A stretch of DNA of 64,000 nt from Nocardioides aquaticus (GTDB lineage Bacteria; Actinomycetota; Actinomycetes; Propionibacteriales; Nocardioidaceae): the NCBI RefSeq assembly GCF_018459925.1, contig NZ_CP075371.1:3410001-3474000 (forward strand), read 5' to 3'. Positions 27,213 to 41,095 of this stretch are shown here, in pieces. Each line of letters opens with the position of its first letter. Within the stretch, counting starts at the first letter, position 1. A model generated the notes under the pieces. It had not been told where the DNA came from, ran no database searches, and saw only the letters and a list, made by a program, of their open reading frames with translations. The position numbers and the translations under genes are program-made.

Positions 27213-27812
27213 ATGACGAAGGTCGCGATCATCTACTACTCGGGCTACGGCGCGGTCCACGCGATGGCGCAGCGCGCCGCGCGCACCGCCGAGCAGGCCG
27301 GGGCCGAGGTGCGCCTGCGCCACGTCGCCGAGACCGCCCCCCGCGAGGCCGTCGAGTCGCAGGACGCCTGGAAGGCGCACGTCGACGAGGTCGCCGACCA
27401 GCCGACCGCCACCCCGGACGACATCGACTGGGCCGACGTGGTCCTGATGGGCTCCGGCACCCGCTACGGCCACGTGACCAGCCAGCTGCAGTCCTACATC
27501 GACACCCTCGGCCCGCTCTGGGGCCAGGGCAAGCTGGCCGACAAGGTCTACTCGGCCTTCACCGCCAGCCAGACCCTGCACGGCGGCCAGGAGACCACGC
27601 TCCAGGCGATGCACACCACGTTCGCCCACTTCGGCGGGATCATCGTCCCCCCCGGCTACACCGACCCGATCAAGTTCGGCGCCACGGACGGCAACCCGTA
27701 CGGCGTCGGCAAGGTGACCGGCGCCGGCAGCGAGCTGACCGACGACGACCACGCGAGCATCGACCACCTGGTCACCCGCTGCCTCTCGGTGTCCGCGAAG
27801 CTCACCGCCTGA
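27213..27812 (+). CDS. wrbA: NAD(P)H:quinone oxidoreductase, type IV (WrbA family)
   Basis: The 199-residue flavodoxin-like enzyme should reduce quinones by two electrons with NAD(P)H and FMN, protecting against redox cycling. It has the phosphate-binding start KVAIIYYSGYGAVHAMAQ, then GSGTRYGHVTSQLQSYID, then YSAFTASQTLHGGQETTLQAM with the WrbA Gly-Gly-x-Glu pattern. The start follows a strong Shine-Dalgarno. It is a single-gene unit with its own operator candidate and a strong terminator. The gene symbol is by family resemblance. Confidence 0.93.
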   Translation: MTKVAIIYYSGYGAVHAMAQRAARTAEQAGAEVRLRHVAETAPREAVESQDAWKAHVDEVADQPTATPDDIDWADVVLMGSGTRYGHVTSQLQSYIDTLGPLWGQGKLADKVYSAFTASQTLHGGQETTLQAMHTTFAHFGGIIVPPGYTDPIKFGATDGNPYGVGKVTGAGSELTDDDHASIDHLVTRCLSVSAKLTA

Positions 27813-27826
27813 GCGCCTGCAGGACC

Positions 27827-27874
27827 CGCAGCACCCGCGACCCGCCACCGTCCCCGGTGGCGGGTCGTGCTGCG
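27827..27874 (+). terminator. Strong intrinsic-type hairpin after the WrbA-like gene
   Basis: GACCCGCCACCG pairs perfectly with CGGTGGCGGGTC around a TCCC loop (27839-27866). An outer stem CGCAGCAC/GTGCTGCG (27827-27834 with 27867-27874) extends it past a 4-nt bulge. No T-run follows. It separates the quinone reductase from the sigma factor gene. Confidence 0.75.
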
Positions 27875-27881
27875 TCCGGCC

Positions 27882-27931
27882 CAACCGGACGGGGGGTCCA
27901 CCGCATCTGGGAGGGTGACCGACCGAGGAGG
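27882..27931 (+). promoter_or_regulatory. Possible autoregulated promoter and ribosome site of the sigma factor
   Basis: CAACC (27882-27886) and CATCT (27904-27908) are separated by 17 bp, resembling the AAC / CGTC type promoters used by extracytoplasmic sigma factors. That suggests the sigma factor reads its own promoter. GAGGAGG (27925-27931) is the Shine-Dalgarno for the ATG at 27937. The promoter match is loose. Confidence 0.35.
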
Positions 27932-27936
27932 TCCGG

Positions 27937-28450
27937 ATGCCCCGATCCCCCAGTGACGACGAGTTCACCGCCCTGGTGCACGCGTCGTGGCCCTCGCTCT
28001 ACCGCACCGCCTACCTGCTGGTGGGTGATCGCGGGGAGGCCGAGGACCTCGTCCAGACCGCGCTGGCGAAGACCTACGCCTCGTGGCCGAAGGTCCGCGA
28101 CGTCGCGGCGGCGCCGGGCTACGCCCGCACCGTCCTGGTCAACACCGCGACGTCGTGGTTCCGACGCCGGTCGTGGAACGCCGAGTCGCCGCACGACGTG
28201 CTGCCCGAGCGGCCCGGTCCGGTCGGCGACCCGGACGACCGGCCCCTGCTGGTCGCGGCCCTCGCCACCCTCGCCCCACGACAGCGGGCCGTCGTGGTCC
28301 TGCGCTACTACGAGGACCTGTCCGTCGCGGAGACCGCCCGCCTGCTCGGCGTCAGCGACGGCACGATCAAGTCCCAGACCTCCGACGCCCTCGCCCGCCT
28401 CCGGACGCTGCTCGGCGACGCCGTCGTCCCCTCCTCCCTGGGAGCCACCC

Positions 28451-28458
<8 letters not shown>
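27937..28458 (+). CDS. SigE-family extracytoplasmic-function RNA polymerase sigma factor
   Basis: The 173-residue protein has sigma region 2 (FTALVHASWPSLYRTAYLLVGDRGEAEDLVQTAL) and region 4 (LATLAPRQRAVVVLRYYEDLS, then ETARLLGVSDGTIKSQTSDAL). It lacks region 3, as ECF sigma factors do. The SigE/SigM-like actinobacterial group is often paired with a downstream membrane protein, and here the next gene overlaps it by 8 nt. The stimulus and regulon cannot be read from the sequence. Confidence 0.92.
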
Positions 28459-32471
<4,013 letters not shown>

Positions 32472-32496
32472 CCGTCCTGGCGCCGGCCCGGCCCGG

Positions 32497-34560
32497 TCAG
32501 GTCCCGGACGCGTCGTGCAGGCGCAGGAACTCCAGGTGCCGCTCGTACTGGTCCAGCACGTCGTCGATCAGCTGGGTCCGGCTGTAGCCCATCACGTCGT
32601 AGCCCTGCCCGCCGTCGCGCAGGTGCACCTCGAGGCGGGAGTAGCGCTCGTCGCCGCGGGGCGCCCACCCGCCGTACGACGGGATCGGCTGGTCGCAGCG
32701 CTGGACCCGGTAGACGAAGGGCAGCTCGGCACCGACGTCGGTGACCAGCTCGGTCCCGGGCTGGCCGTCCTCGTCGGCGCGCTCGACCACCTCGACGCCC
32801 ACGCCCTGGCTCCGCAGCTCGTCGGCGACCTCCGCCAGCGCGGGACCCACGACGGAGGCGAGGTGGTCGTCGGCCTTCGCGCGGTCCGGGAACGTCATGA
32901 CCCGGCGTACCCGGGCCTGCCAGGGCACGTGGCTGGGCCGGCCGGCCGGCTCGGCGGACCCGCTGCGGCTCGACAGCATGCCCGGCAGCATCCCGGACCG
33001 GCTCTCCGCGACCTGGGCCTCGACCGACAGCGCCCGGTACAACCCCCACATCACCGGGACCAGCACGATCGCGAACGGCAGCCCCACGATGATCGTGGCG
33101 TACTGCAGGGCGAAGATGCTCCCGGCCTGCAGGATCGCCAGGGTCAGCGCGCCGGTGGCGGTCGCCCAGAAGATCCGCAGCCAGGCCGCGCCGTCGTCGC
33201 TGCTGGAGCGGAGGGTGGAGGACAGGTTGGCCATCACCAGGGCGCCGGAGTCGGCGGAGGTGACGTAGAACAGCAGCCCGACCAGGATCGCCAGGGTCGC
33301 GACCACCGGGAAGGCGGGGTACTCCTGCAGCAGCGCCCACAGTCCCTCGGACGGGTCGACGCCCTCCTCGATGACCGTCTGGAAGGACGCGTTGCCGCTC
33401 CGGATCTGGTCGAGGGCGGCGTTGCCGAAGATGCTGACCCACATCACGATGTAGGTGAAGGGGATGATCAGGGCGCCGAGCACGAACTGCCGGATGGTGC
33501 GCCCGCGCGAGATCCGCGCCAGGAACATCCCGACGAAGGCGGACCAGGCGACCCACCAGGCCCAGAAGAACAGGGTCCACAACCCCATCCAGCCGCTGTT
33601 CTCCTCGAAGGCGAAGGTCTGGTTGGTCATCTCCGGGAAGAGCCGCGCGTAGTCACCGACGTTGAGCACCAGTGCGTCGAGCAGGTACGCCGTGCGCCCG
33701 GTGACCAGGATGAACAGCGCCAGCGCGATCGCCAGCAGCACGTTGATCTGGGAGATGATCTTGATCCCCTTCTCGACCCCGGTGGTGGCCGAGACGGCGG
33801 CGATCACGACCGCCAGGATGATCAGGGCGGACTGGGTGGCCAGGCCCTCGGGCAGGCCGAAGACGATGTTCAGCCCGACGTTCAGGCTGACCACGCCGAT
33901 GCCGAGCGAGGTGGCCACCCCGAAGATGGTGCCGAGCACGGCGGCGATGTCGGTGGCGTGCCCGATCGGACCGTCGATCTTCTTCCCGATCAGCGGGTAG
34001 AGCGCCGAGCGCACCGCGAGCGGCAGGTTCATCCGGTAGGCGAAGTAGCCCAGGGCCATCCCCATCAGCGTGTACATGCCCCAGCCGGACAGGCCGTAGT
34101 GGAACAGCGTCCACACCGTGCCCTCGCGCGCGGCCTGGACCGTGCCGCCCTCGATCGAGGGCGGGTCGAGGTACTGCACGGCCGGCTCGTAGACGGAGTA
34201 GAAGATCAGGTCGGTCCCGATGCCGGCCGCGAACAGCATCGACGCCCACGCCGCGGTGGAGAACTCCGGACGGGAGTGGTCGGGCCCGAGCCGGATCGAG
34301 CCGTACTTGGAGAACGCCAGGTAGACCACGAACACCAGCACCGAGGTGGTCAGCGCGATGTAGAACCAGCCGAAGCCGGTCGAGACCTGCCCGACCAGGG
34401 ACGCGAGGGTGGCCTCGGCCCCCTCCGGCCTGACCACGCACCAGACGGTGACCGCCAGCGTGATCAACGCCGCCGGGACGAACACCGGCAGGTTGAGCCG
34501 GGAGGCCGGCTCCTCGGGGACCGGCCCGGCCGCCCCGGGTCGTGAGTCGAGATCGGTCAT
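32497..34560 (-). CDS. betT: BCCT-family choline/betaine transporter (BetT-like)
   Basis: The 687-residue transporter has twelve predicted spans and the family signature WTLFFWAWWVAWSAFVGMFLARISRGR. The substrate-site segment reads MLFAAGIGTDLIFYSVYEP. The GIGxDL form resembles proton-coupled choline carrier BetT, whereas sodium-coupled betaine carriers have GMGIGL there. A hydrophilic C-terminal domain of about 150 residues is also BetT-like and may sense osmolarity. The ATG at 34560 has a GAGGAG Shine-Dalgarno. It follows betA after 43 bp, giving a betB-betA-betT uptake and oxidation unit. No betI regulator is visible. Confidence 0.9.
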   Translation of the reverse strand: MTDLDSRPGAAGPVPEEPASRLNLPVFVPAALITLAVTVWCVVRPEGAEATLASLVGQVSTGFGWFYIALTTSVLVFVVYLAFSKYGSIRLGPDHSRPEFSTAAWASMLFAAGIGTDLIFYSVYEPAVQYLDPPSIEGGTVQAAREGTVWTLFHYGLSGWGMYTLMGMALGYFAYRMNLPLAVRSALYPLIGKKIDGPIGHATDIAAVLGTIFGVATSLGIGVVSLNVGLNIVFGLPEGLATQSALIILAVVIAAVSATTGVEKGIKIISQINVLLAIALALFILVTGRTAYLLDALVLNVGDYARLFPEMTNQTFAFEENSGWMGLWTLFFWAWWVAWSAFVGMFLARISRGRTIRQFVLGALIIPFTYIVMWVSIFGNAALDQIRSGNASFQTVIEEGVDPSEGLWALLQEYPAFPVVATLAILVGLLFYVTSADSGALVMANLSSTLRSSSDDGAAWLRIFWATATGALTLAILQAGSIFALQYATIIVGLPFAIVLVPVMWGLYRALSVEAQVAESRSGMLPGMLSSRSGSAEPAGRPSHVPWQARVRRVMTFPDRAKADDHLASVVGPALAEVADELRSQGVGVEVVERADEDGQPGTELVTDVGAELPFVYRVQRCDQPIPSYGGWAPRGDERYSRLEVHLRDGGQGYDVMGYSRTQLIDDVLDQYERHLEFLRLHDASGT

Positions 34561-34603
34561 CGCTGTTCTCCTCTTCACCTCGCCGGCCCCGCGGGGCCGG
34601 CGC

Positions 34604-36337
34604 TCAGTGGACCTGGACGGTGCCGGGCCGCGCGTCGTTGCGCGGGTCCCCCTGCGGGTACAGCGGCATGCCGGTTCCGTGACGGTAGAACGGCACGTCC
34701 TCGGGCGCCAGTGGCGTGTTCCCGGCGATCAGGTCCGCGGCCTTCTCGGCGAGCATCATCACCGGGGCGTAGATGTTGCCGTTGGTGACGTAGGGCATCA
34801 CCGAGGCATCCACGACGCGCAGCCCCTCCACGCCGTGCACCCGCATGGTCGAGGGGTCGACGACGGAGTCCGCGTCGGTGCCCATCCGCGCGGTGCAGGA
34901 CGGGTGCAGCGCCGTCTCGGCGTCCTCGGCGACCCAGTCCAGGATCTCCTGGTCGGTGCTGACGCCGGGGCCGGGCGAGATCTCCCCGGCCGAGAACGGC
35001 GCGAACGCCGGCTGCTCGAGGATGTCGCGGGCCGCACGGACCATCTCGATCCACTCGCGCCGGTCGTTCTCGGTCGACAGGTAGTTGAACTGCAGCGCCG
35101 GGTGCTCGAACGGGTCGGTGCTGCGGATCTTCAGGGTCCCGCGCACGTCGGAGTACATCGGGCCGATGTGCACCTGGTAGCCGTGCTCGGCGGCCGGCTG
35201 CGAGCCGTCGTACCGGATCGCGATGGGCAGGAAGTGGAACATCAGGTTGGGGTAGTCCACCTGGTCGTTGCTGCGCAGGAACCCGCCGGCCTCGAAGTGG
35301 TTCGACGCCCCCACCCCGCGTCGGCCGAAGAGCCACTCGGCGCCGATCCGGGGCTTGTGCCGGTGCTTGAGCCACGGGGCGATCGAGACCGGCTGCTTGG
35401 CGGCGTGCTGGATGTAGACCTCGAGGTGGTCCTGCATGTTGGCCCCGACGCCGGGCAGGTCCGCGATCACGTCGATGTCGAGCCGCTTGAGCAGCTCGGG
35501 GTCGCCGATCCCGGCCAACTGGAGCAGCTGCGGGGAGTTGATCGCGCCGCCGCAGAGGATGACCTCACCGGCCTCGACGCTGCGTCGCGCCCCGCGCCGT
35601 CCCACGCCGCGCACGTAGTCGACCCCGGTGACGCGGGGCCCGCCGGCCTCCCGGGCGACCCGCAGGCCGGTGACCTGCGCGAGCGTGTGGACGTCGAGGT
35701 TGGGCCGGCTCATCACCGGGTGCAGGTAGGCCTGGCTGGCCGAGAGGCGCCGCCCGCGGCTGACGTTGCGGTCGAAGGGCGCGAAGCCCTCCTGGCGGTA
35801 GCCGTTGACGTCGTCGGTCAGCGGGTGGCCGGCCTGCTGGACGGCCTCGAAGAAGGCACCGAAGAGCGGCGAGGACGCCGGCCCCCGCTCGAGCACCAGC
35901 GGCCCGGCACCGCCGCGCCACGCGTCGGCGCCCGCGGTGGTGGTCTCCATCCGCTTGAAGTACGGCAGGCAGTGGGCGTAGTCCCAGTGCTCCATGCCGG
36001 CGTCGGCGCCCCAGCGCTCGTAGTCGAGCGGGTTCCCGCGCTGGAAGATCATCCCGTTGATGCTGGAGGAGCCGCCCAGGATCTTGCCGCGGGCGTGGTA
36101 GACCGTCCGCCCGCCCATGTGCGGCTCCGGCTCGGAGGTGTACTTCCAGTCGTAGAGCCGGTTCCCGATCGGGTACGGCAGCGCGGCCGGCATGTGGATG
36201 AACGGGTCGAGCTTGGTGTCGGTGCGACCCGCCTCGAGCACGAGCACCCGGGTGCCGGGGTCGGACGACAGCCGGTTGCCCAGCGCGGAGCCGGCCGAGC
36301 CGCCCCCCACGATCACGTAGTCGTAGCGCTCGCTCAT
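34604..36337 (-). CDS. betA: Choline dehydrogenase (GMC oxidoreductase)
   Basis: The 577-residue flavoprotein should oxidise choline to betaine aldehyde at the membrane. It has the FAD motif [20 protein letters not shown], the GMC signatures [20 protein letters not shown] and [18 protein letters not shown], and the active-site motif [10 protein letters not shown] late [18 protein letters not shown] segment carries the second catalytic residue (Asn). The ATG at 36337 overlaps the betB stop (ATGA). Neighbours betB and a BetT-like carrier support choline as substrate, although GMC enzymes vary. Confidence 0.9.
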   Translation of the reverse strand: MSERYDYVIVGGGSAGSALGNRLSSDPGTRVLVLEAGRTDTKLDPFIHMPAALPYPIGNRLYDWKYTSEPEPHMGGRTVYHARGKILGGSSSINGMIFQRGNPLDYERWGADAGMEHWDYAHCLPYFKRMETTTAGADAWRGGAGPLVLERGPASSPLFGAFFEAVQQAGHPLTDDVNGYRQEGFAPFDRNVSRGRRLSASQAYLHPVMSRPNLDVHTLAQVTGLRVAREAGGPRVTGVDYVRGVGRRGARRSVEAGEVILCGGAINSPQLLQLAGIGDPELLKRLDIDVIADLPGVGANMQDHLEVYIQHAAKQPVSIAPWLKHRHKPRIGAEWLFGRRGVGASNHFEAGGFLRSNDQVDYPNLMFHFLPIAIRYDGSQPAAEHGYQVHIGPMYSDVRGTLKIRSTDPFEHPALQFNYLSTENDRREWIEMVRAARDILEQPAFAPFSAGEISPGPGVSTDQEILDWVAEDAETALHPSCTARMGTDADSVVDPSTMRVHGVEGLRVVDASVMPYVTNGNIYAPVMMLAEKAADLIAGNTPLAPEDVPFYRHGTGMPLYPQGDPRNDARPGTVQVH

Positions 36338-37932
36338 GACGGGTCTCCCTCGCTCGGTCCGAACCAGCCCTGGGGGACGGGGCGGGTGTTGTGCCACACG
36401 TGCTTGGTCTCGCGGTACTCGTCGAGGCCGGCCAGCCCCAGCTCGCGACCGACGCCGCTCTGCTTGTAGCCGCCCCACTCGGCCTGGGGCACGTACGGGT
36501 GGTAGTCGTTGATCCAGATCGTGCCGTGGCGCAGCCGCCCCGCGACCCGCTCGGCGCGTCCGGCGTCGCGGGTCCAGACCGCGCCGGCCAGGCCGAAGAT
36601 GGTGTCGTTGGCGATCGACACCGCGGCGTCCTCGAGGCCGCCGGCGTCGGCACCGGTGAAGGTCTCGACGGTCAGCACGGGTCCGAACGACTCGTCCTGC
36701 ACGCAGCTCATGTCGGCCGCGCAGCCGTCGAGGATCGTGGGCCGGTAGAACCAGCCCCGCTCGTAGGCCTCCCCCTCGGGCCGCGACCCGCCGGCGCGGA
36801 GGACCGCGCCCTCGGCGAGGCCGGCCGCGACGTAGGCCTCCACCTTGTCGCGGTGCGCCTCGGAGATCAGCGGGCCGGTCTCGGCGTCGCCGTCGAAGGG
36901 GCCGCCGAGCCGGATCTGCTCGGTGCGCGCCACCAGCGCGTCGACGAACTCGTCGTGGATGGAGTCCTCGACGACCAGCCGGGCCCCCGCGGAGCAGACC
37001 TGGCCGGAGTCGAGGAAGACCGCGGTCAGCGCCATGTCCAGCGCGGTCTCCAGGTCGGCGTCGGCGAAGACGATGTTGGGGTTCTTGCCGCCCAGCTCGA
37101 GGGCGACCTTCTTCACGGTCTCCGCGGCCGAGGCCATCACCCGTCGCCCGGTGACCAGCCCGCCGGTGAACGAGACGAGGTCCACCTCGGGCGCGGTGGT
37201 CAGCGTCGGGCCGACGCGGTCGCCGGCGCCGAGCACGAGGTTGGCGACGCCGTCGGGCAGCCCGGCGTCGGCCAGCGCGCGCATCAGCCAGATCGCGGTG
37301 GACGGCGTCAGCTCGCTGGGCTTGAGCACGAAGGTGTTGCCCGCGGCCAGGGCCGGGGCGACCTTCCAGGAGGTCTGCAGCAGGGGGAAGTTCCACGGGG
37401 TGATCAGCGAGCACACGCCGACCGGCTCGTGGACGACCTTGCTCACCACGTCGGGCATGCCGGTGTCGACGACCCGCCCGGCGTCGGCCTGCGCCAGCCC
37501 GGCGTAGTGGCGGAAGACGGTGACGATGTCGTCCACGTCGAGGCGCGACTCGACCATCCGCTTGCCGGTGTCGAGGGACTCGAGCCGGGCCACCTCCTCC
37601 TTGTCGGTCTCGAGGCGGTCCGCCAGGCGGTGCAGCAGCGCGGCCCGTTCGGGCGCGGGCGTGCGTGGCCAGGGGCCGTTGTCGAAGGCGCTGCGGGCCG
37701 CCACGACGGCGGCGACCGCGTCCTCGGCGGTGGCCTCGGAGACCTCCGCGACGACCTGGGTGGTGTCCGCGGGGCAGCGGACCTGGCGCGTGGAGCCGTC
37801 GGAGGCGTCGCGCCACCGACCGGCGATGAAGAGCTCGGGCACCCCCTGACGCAACCGCACCGGACCGGCCAGGTCAAACCCGGGTCCGCCCCACGCCGCC
37901 GGGTCGTGACGAACGTCCCAGGGTGTGGGCAC
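36334..37932 (-). CDS. betB: Betaine-aldehyde dehydrogenase (ALDH superfamily)
   Basis: The 532-residue NAD(P)-dependent dehydrogenase should turn betaine aldehyde into glycine betaine, an osmoprotectant. Catalytic features are the Glu in [14 protein letters not shown] and the Cys in [33 protein letters not shown] is the cofactor region. The usual FTGSTATG is FTGGLVTG here, a mild deviation. The GTG at 37932 was chosen because GACGCT (37945-37940) lies 7 nt upstream. This gives a 30-40 residue N-terminal extension over typical BetB; an internal GTG before PELFIAGRW is an alternative. It is the first gene of the operon. Confidence 0.9.
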   Translation of the reverse strand: MPTPWDVRHDPAAWGGPGFDLAGPVRLRQGVPELFIAGRWRDASDGSTRQVRCPADTTQVVAEVSEATAEDAVAAVVAARSAFDNGPWPRTPAPERAALLHRLADRLETDKEEVARLESLDTGKRMVESRLDVDDIVTVFRHYAGLAQADAGRVVDTGMPDVVSKVVHEPVGVCSLITPWNFPLLQTSWKVAPALAAGNTFVLKPSELTPSTAIWLMRALADAGLPDGVANLVLGAGDRVGPTLTTAPEVDLVSFTGGLVTGRRVMASAAETVKKVALELGGKNPNIVFADADLETALDMALTAVFLDSGQVCSAGARLVVEDSIHDEFVDALVARTEQIRLGGPFDGDAETGPLISEAHRDKVEAYVAAGLAEGAVLRAGGSRPEGEAYERGWFYRPTILDGCAADMSCVQDESFGPVLTVETFTGADAGGLEDAAVSIANDTIFGLAGAVWTRDAGRAERVAGRLRHGTIWINDYHPYVPQAEWGGYKQSGVGRELGLAGLDEYRETKHVWHNTRPVPQGWFGPSEGDPS

Positions 37933-37950
37933 ATGGCCTAGCGTCGAGGC
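37933..37950. promoter_or_regulatory. Overlapping divergent leaderless promoters (betB / aldo-keto reductase)
   Basis: On the plus strand TAGCGT (37939-37944) lies 6 nt before the ATG at 37951. On the minus strand GACGCT (37945-37940) lies 7 nt before the GTG at 37932. The two hexamers overlap by five bases within an 18-bp intergenic gap, the third such arrangement in the window. Confidence 0.5.
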
Positions 37951-39000
37951 ATGGACTACAGGAGCCTCGGACCCACCGGCATGATGGTCAGCCCCCTCTG
38001 CCTCGGCGCGATGATGTTCGGCGCCTGGGGGGAGCCGGACCACGACGAGTCGACGCGGATCATCCACCGCGCGCTCGACGGCGGGATCAACGTCGTCGAC
38101 ACCGCCGACATCTACTCCCGCGGCGAGTCCGAGGAGATCGTCGGCAAGGCGCTGGAGGGCCGGCGCGACGAGGTCGTCCTGGCCACCAAGTTCCACGGGC
38201 CGATGGACGTCGACATGGGTCAGACCGGCAACCCGCTGAACCGCGGCAACTCGCGCCGCTGGATCGTCCAGGAGGTCGAGGCCAGCCTGCGCCGGCTCCG
38301 CACCGACTGGATCGACCTCTACCAGGTGCACCGCCCCGAGCGGGAGACCGACGTCGAGGAGACCCTCGCCGCGCTGACCGACCTCCAGCGCCAGGGCAAG
38401 ATCCGGGCGTTCGGCTGCTCGACCTTCCCGGCCGCCGACGTGGTCGAGGCGCAGGGGATCTCGCAGCGGCGCGGTCTGGGCCGCTTCGTGACCGAGCAGC
38501 CGCCGTACTCGATCCTGGCCCGCGGGATCGAGGCCGACCTGCTGCCGGTGACCGAGCGGTACGGCATGGGCGTCATCCCGTGGAGCCCGCTCAACGGCGG
38601 CTGGCTGACCGGCCGCTTTCGCACCGGCCAGGACGCGCCCGACAACCACCGCTCGCGGATGCGGTCGAGCCAGTACGACCTCACGCGCCCCGAGAACCAG
38701 GCCAAGCTCGAGGCGGCCGAGGCCCTGGCCGTCCTGGCCGAGGAGACCGGCGTGACGCTGGTGCACCTCGCGCTGGCCTTCGTGATGCAGCACCCGGGCG
38801 TCACCGCCCCGATCGTCGGCCCCCGCACGATGGAGCAGCTCGAGACCCAGCTCGGCGCCGTCGACGTCACGCTGTCGACCGACGTGCTGGACCGGATCGA
38901 CGAGATCGTCCCGCCGGGCGTCAACCTCGCCCGCGACGACGCCGGCTACCTCCCGCCGTCGCTGCAGGACCCCTTCCTCCGGCGCCGCCGCACCGCCTGA
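37951..39000 (+). CDS. Aldo/keto reductase
   Basis: The 349-residue NADPH-dependent oxidoreductase has the AKR catalytic set: Asp in NVVDTADIYSRGESEE, Tyr in the same segment (DIY), Lys in VVLATKFHGP, and His in IDLYQVHRP. The cofactor segment VTAPIVGPRTMEQL is near the C-terminus. It resembles the YajO/Tas-like AKR group; the substrate is unknown. It is divergent from betB with an overlapping promoter and is followed by a large inverted repeat that probably ends the transcript. Confidence 0.92.
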   Translation: MDYRSLGPTGMMVSPLCLGAMMFGAWGEPDHDESTRIIHRALDGGINVVDTADIYSRGESEEIVGKALEGRRDEVVLATKFHGPMDVDMGQTGNPLNRGNSRRWIVQEVEASLRRLRTDWIDLYQVHRPERETDVEETLAALTDLQRQGKIRAFGCSTFPAADVVEAQGISQRRGLGRFVTEQPPYSILARGIEADLLPVTERYGMGVIPWSPLNGGWLTGRFRTGQDAPDNHRSRMRSSQYDLTRPENQAKLEAAEALAVLAEETGVTLVHLALAFVMQHPGVTAPIVGPRTMEQLETQLGAVDVTLSTDVLDRIDEIVPPGVNLARDDAGYLPPSLQDPFLRRRRTA

Positions 39001-39010
39001 GCCCGCCCGG

Positions 39011-39061
39011 ACGGCACGTTCGTGGGCGCCGGTACGGCGTGTCGCCCCACGAACGTGCCGT
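39011..39061 (+). terminator. Long inverted repeat after the aldo/keto reductase
   Basis: ACGGCACGTTCGTGGG (39011-39026) pairs perfectly over 16 bp with CCCACGAACGTGCCGT (39046-39061), leaving a 19-nt loop. It starts 11 bp past the stop and ends 39 bp before the DUF4349 gene. The stem is less GC-rich than the neighbouring terminators and could also be a protein-binding site. Confidence 0.65.
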
Positions 39062-39100
39062 ACGGCGGAACCGGGACGAGGCCGCGGCCGTCGGACCGGC

Positions 39101-40084
39101 ATGACCACCACCGGCACCACCGTGAAGCGCCTGCCGTCCCTGGGCCTGGCCCTCCTCCTCGCGACCGGGCTCGGGCTCGCCGGCTGCTCCTCGGGCGGCG
39201 GTGAGTCGTCGTCCGCCGGGTCCGTGGCCGCGGACACCGAGGTGCGCGAGGAGCGGGCCGGCGTCGGTTCCGACGCGCTGTCCGACAGCGCGTCGTCCCT
39301 CGACGTCGCCTCGGACGCGCGGCGCGCCGCACCGGTCGAGCAGGCGGCCGACACCGGTCCCGCCGCCGATCCCGCCACCGGTCCCGCGATCATCCAGACC
39401 GGCACGCTGACGGTCGAGAGCAACGACGTCGCCGGGGCGCGGTTCGACCTCGACAAGCTGCTCGACACCTACGGCGGGTCGGTCGCGGACGAGAGGACCA
39501 CGGCCGGCGACGAGGGGCAGGTACGGCTCTCCCGGGTCGAGCTGCGGGTGCCCAGCGAGGAGTTCGACGCCGCGATGACCGGCATCGGCGGGCTCGGCAC
39601 GGTCACCGAGTCCACCCGCAAGGCCCAGGACGTCACCGGCGAGGTGATCGACACCGAGGCGCGCATCCGGGCCCAGGAGCAGAGCCTCCAGCGGGTCGAG
39701 GTGCTCTTCGGCCAGGCCGAGGACCTCCGCGACATCGTCGCGATCGAGGCCCAGCTGAGCCGGCGGCAGGCCGAGCTCGACTCGCTGAAGGGGCGGCTGG
39801 CCTACCTGCAGGACCAGACCACGCTGTCCACGATCACCGTCTACCTCGAGCAGGCCGACGACGAGGCCGCACCGCCCCGGCCCGAGGACGACGACCTCGC
39901 CTTCGTGGGCGGCCTGAAGGACGGGTGGCAGGCCCTGGGCCGGCTCGGGGCGGGCGTCGCCGTCGTGGCGGGCGCGCTGCTGCCCTTCGCCCTCGTCCTG
40001 GCCCTGCTCGGGGTGCCGGCGGTGGTCGCGGGCCGCCGCCTGCTCGCCCGGCGCCCGACCCGCGGTCCGGTCGCCGAGGCCTGA
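39101..40084 (+). CDS. DUF4349 domain lipoprotein
   Basis: The 327-residue protein has a lipobox (GLGLAGCSSG, Cys near 29), then a Ser/Ala-rich spacer. The DUF4349 domain covers about 95-260, including IIQTGTLTVESNDV and RVELRVPSEEFDAAM. A coiled-coil (RIRAQEQSLQRVEVLF to RRQAELDSLKGRLAYLQDQ) is followed by a C-terminal membrane span (VAVVAGALLPFALVLALLGVPAVV). Family members are surface proteins of unknown function. With both a lipid anchor and a C-terminal span it may bridge or loop at the outer membrane face. It converges on the methionine synthase-like gene with a 6-bp gap. Confidence 0.85.
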   Translation: MTTTGTTVKRLPSLGLALLLATGLGLAGCSSGGGESSSAGSVAADTEVREERAGVGSDALSDSASSLDVASDARRAAPVEQAADTGPAADPATGPAIIQTGTLTVESNDVAGARFDLDKLLDTYGGSVADERTTAGDEGQVRLSRVELRVPSEEFDAAMTGIGGLGTVTESTRKAQDVTGEVIDTEARIRAQEQSLQRVEVLFGQAEDLRDIVAIEAQLSRRQAELDSLKGRLAYLQDQTTLSTITVYLEQADDEAAPPRPEDDDLAFVGGLKDGWQALGRLGAGVAVVAGALLPFALVLALLGVPAVVAGRRLLARRPTRGPVAEA

Positions 40085-40090
40085 GCAGCC

Positions 40091-41095
40091 CTACGGCGTG
40101 AGGTTGCGGGCGGTCGCCGCGGCGAGCCGCAGCGCGTCCCGCGCCCACCCGGCCGACGCGCCGGCCAGGCCGCAGGACGGGGAGACGCCGAGCTGGTCGC
40201 CGACGACCTCGGGGTCGAGCCCGAGCATCTCCAGCCACCGCTCGACGCGCGCGGTGACGTCCTTGTCGGAGGGTCGGGTGGCCGGGTCGGTCGGGGGCAG
40301 GACGCCGAGCACGACCGACTCCCCCGCCTCGAGCGCCTCGCCGAGCTGGTCGTGGTCCTCGGCGGCGAGCTGGTCGAGGTCGACGACGAGACCGCGGGCT
40401 CCCGCGCCGCGGAGCAGGTCCAGCGGGGTACGCGGGGCGCAGGCGTGGACCCACGGCTCGCCCCCGGCCGCGACGACCGCGGCGAGCACGGCGGCCAGGG
40501 TGTCGGAGGCCTCGGGCAGGTCGACGCTGCGGTGCCGGTGCAGGCCCGACGCGGTGGGCACCCGCCCGCCGAGCACCGACGGGAGCGCCGGCTCGTCGAC
40601 CTGCACGACGAGGCGCTCGACGCCGGGCAGCCGGCGCCGGACGTCGGCGACGTGGTCGACGAGGCCCTCGGCCAGCGCCTGGGCCAGCTCGCGGCGCGCC
40701 CCGTGGTCCCCCAGGACCGCGTCGCCGCGCGGACGCTCCACGGTGGCGGCGAGGGTCCACGGCCCGGTGACCTGGATCTTGAACGCCCCCGTCAGGCCCT
40801 GGGCCTGCTCCTCGAGGCTGTCGAGGTCCTGGCCGACGAGGCTGCGCGCCCGCCGCTGGTCGACCCCGGAGGCGCCCTGGCCCGTGAGCCGCCAGCCCGC
40901 CGGCTGCAGGTCGGCGCCGAGCTCGGCCACGAGCGCGAGCGCGCGGCCGGTCATCGCGGCGCCGGCACCCCGGCCCGGCACCTCGGGCAGGTGCGGCAGC
41001 TGGCCGACCAGCTCGCCGAGCACCAGGCCGACGGCGTGGTCGAAGGACCGCTGGTCCTCGCCGGGCATCGAGCCCACCGCGGTCGCGTGGGTCAT
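40091..41095 (-). CDS. Short MetE-like methionine synthase (catalytic domain only)
   Basis: The 334-residue protein corresponds only to the C-terminal catalytic barrel of cobalamin-independent methionine synthase, which is normally about 750 residues. It opens with ATAVGSMPG, has [19 protein letters not shown] and the likely zinc ligands His and Cys in [11 protein letters not shown] plus a late Cys in [10 protein letters not shown]. Short core-MetE proteins are known in some bacteria, where the methyl donor can be a corrinoid protein and not folate. That link is suggestive beside a B12 uptake locus, but unproven here. The ATG at 41095 has a GGAGGAG Shine-Dalgarno and overlaps the mnmA stop. 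Confidence 0.82.
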   Translation of the reverse strand: MTHATAVGSMPGEDQRSFDHAVGLVLGELVGQLPHLPEVPGRGAGAAMTGRALALVAELGADLQPAGWRLTGQGASGVDQRRARSLVGQDLDSLEEQAQGLTGAFKIQVTGPWTLAATVERPRGDAVLGDHGARRELAQALAEGLVDHVADVRRRLPGVERLVVQVDEPALPSVLGGRVPTASGLHRHRSVDLPEASDTLAAVLAAVVAAGGEPWVHACAPRTPLDLLRGAGARGLVVDLDQLAAEDHDQLGEALEAGESVVLGVLPPTDPATRPSDKDVTARVERWLEMLGLDPEVVGDQLGVSPSCGLAGASAGWARDALRLAAATARNLTP

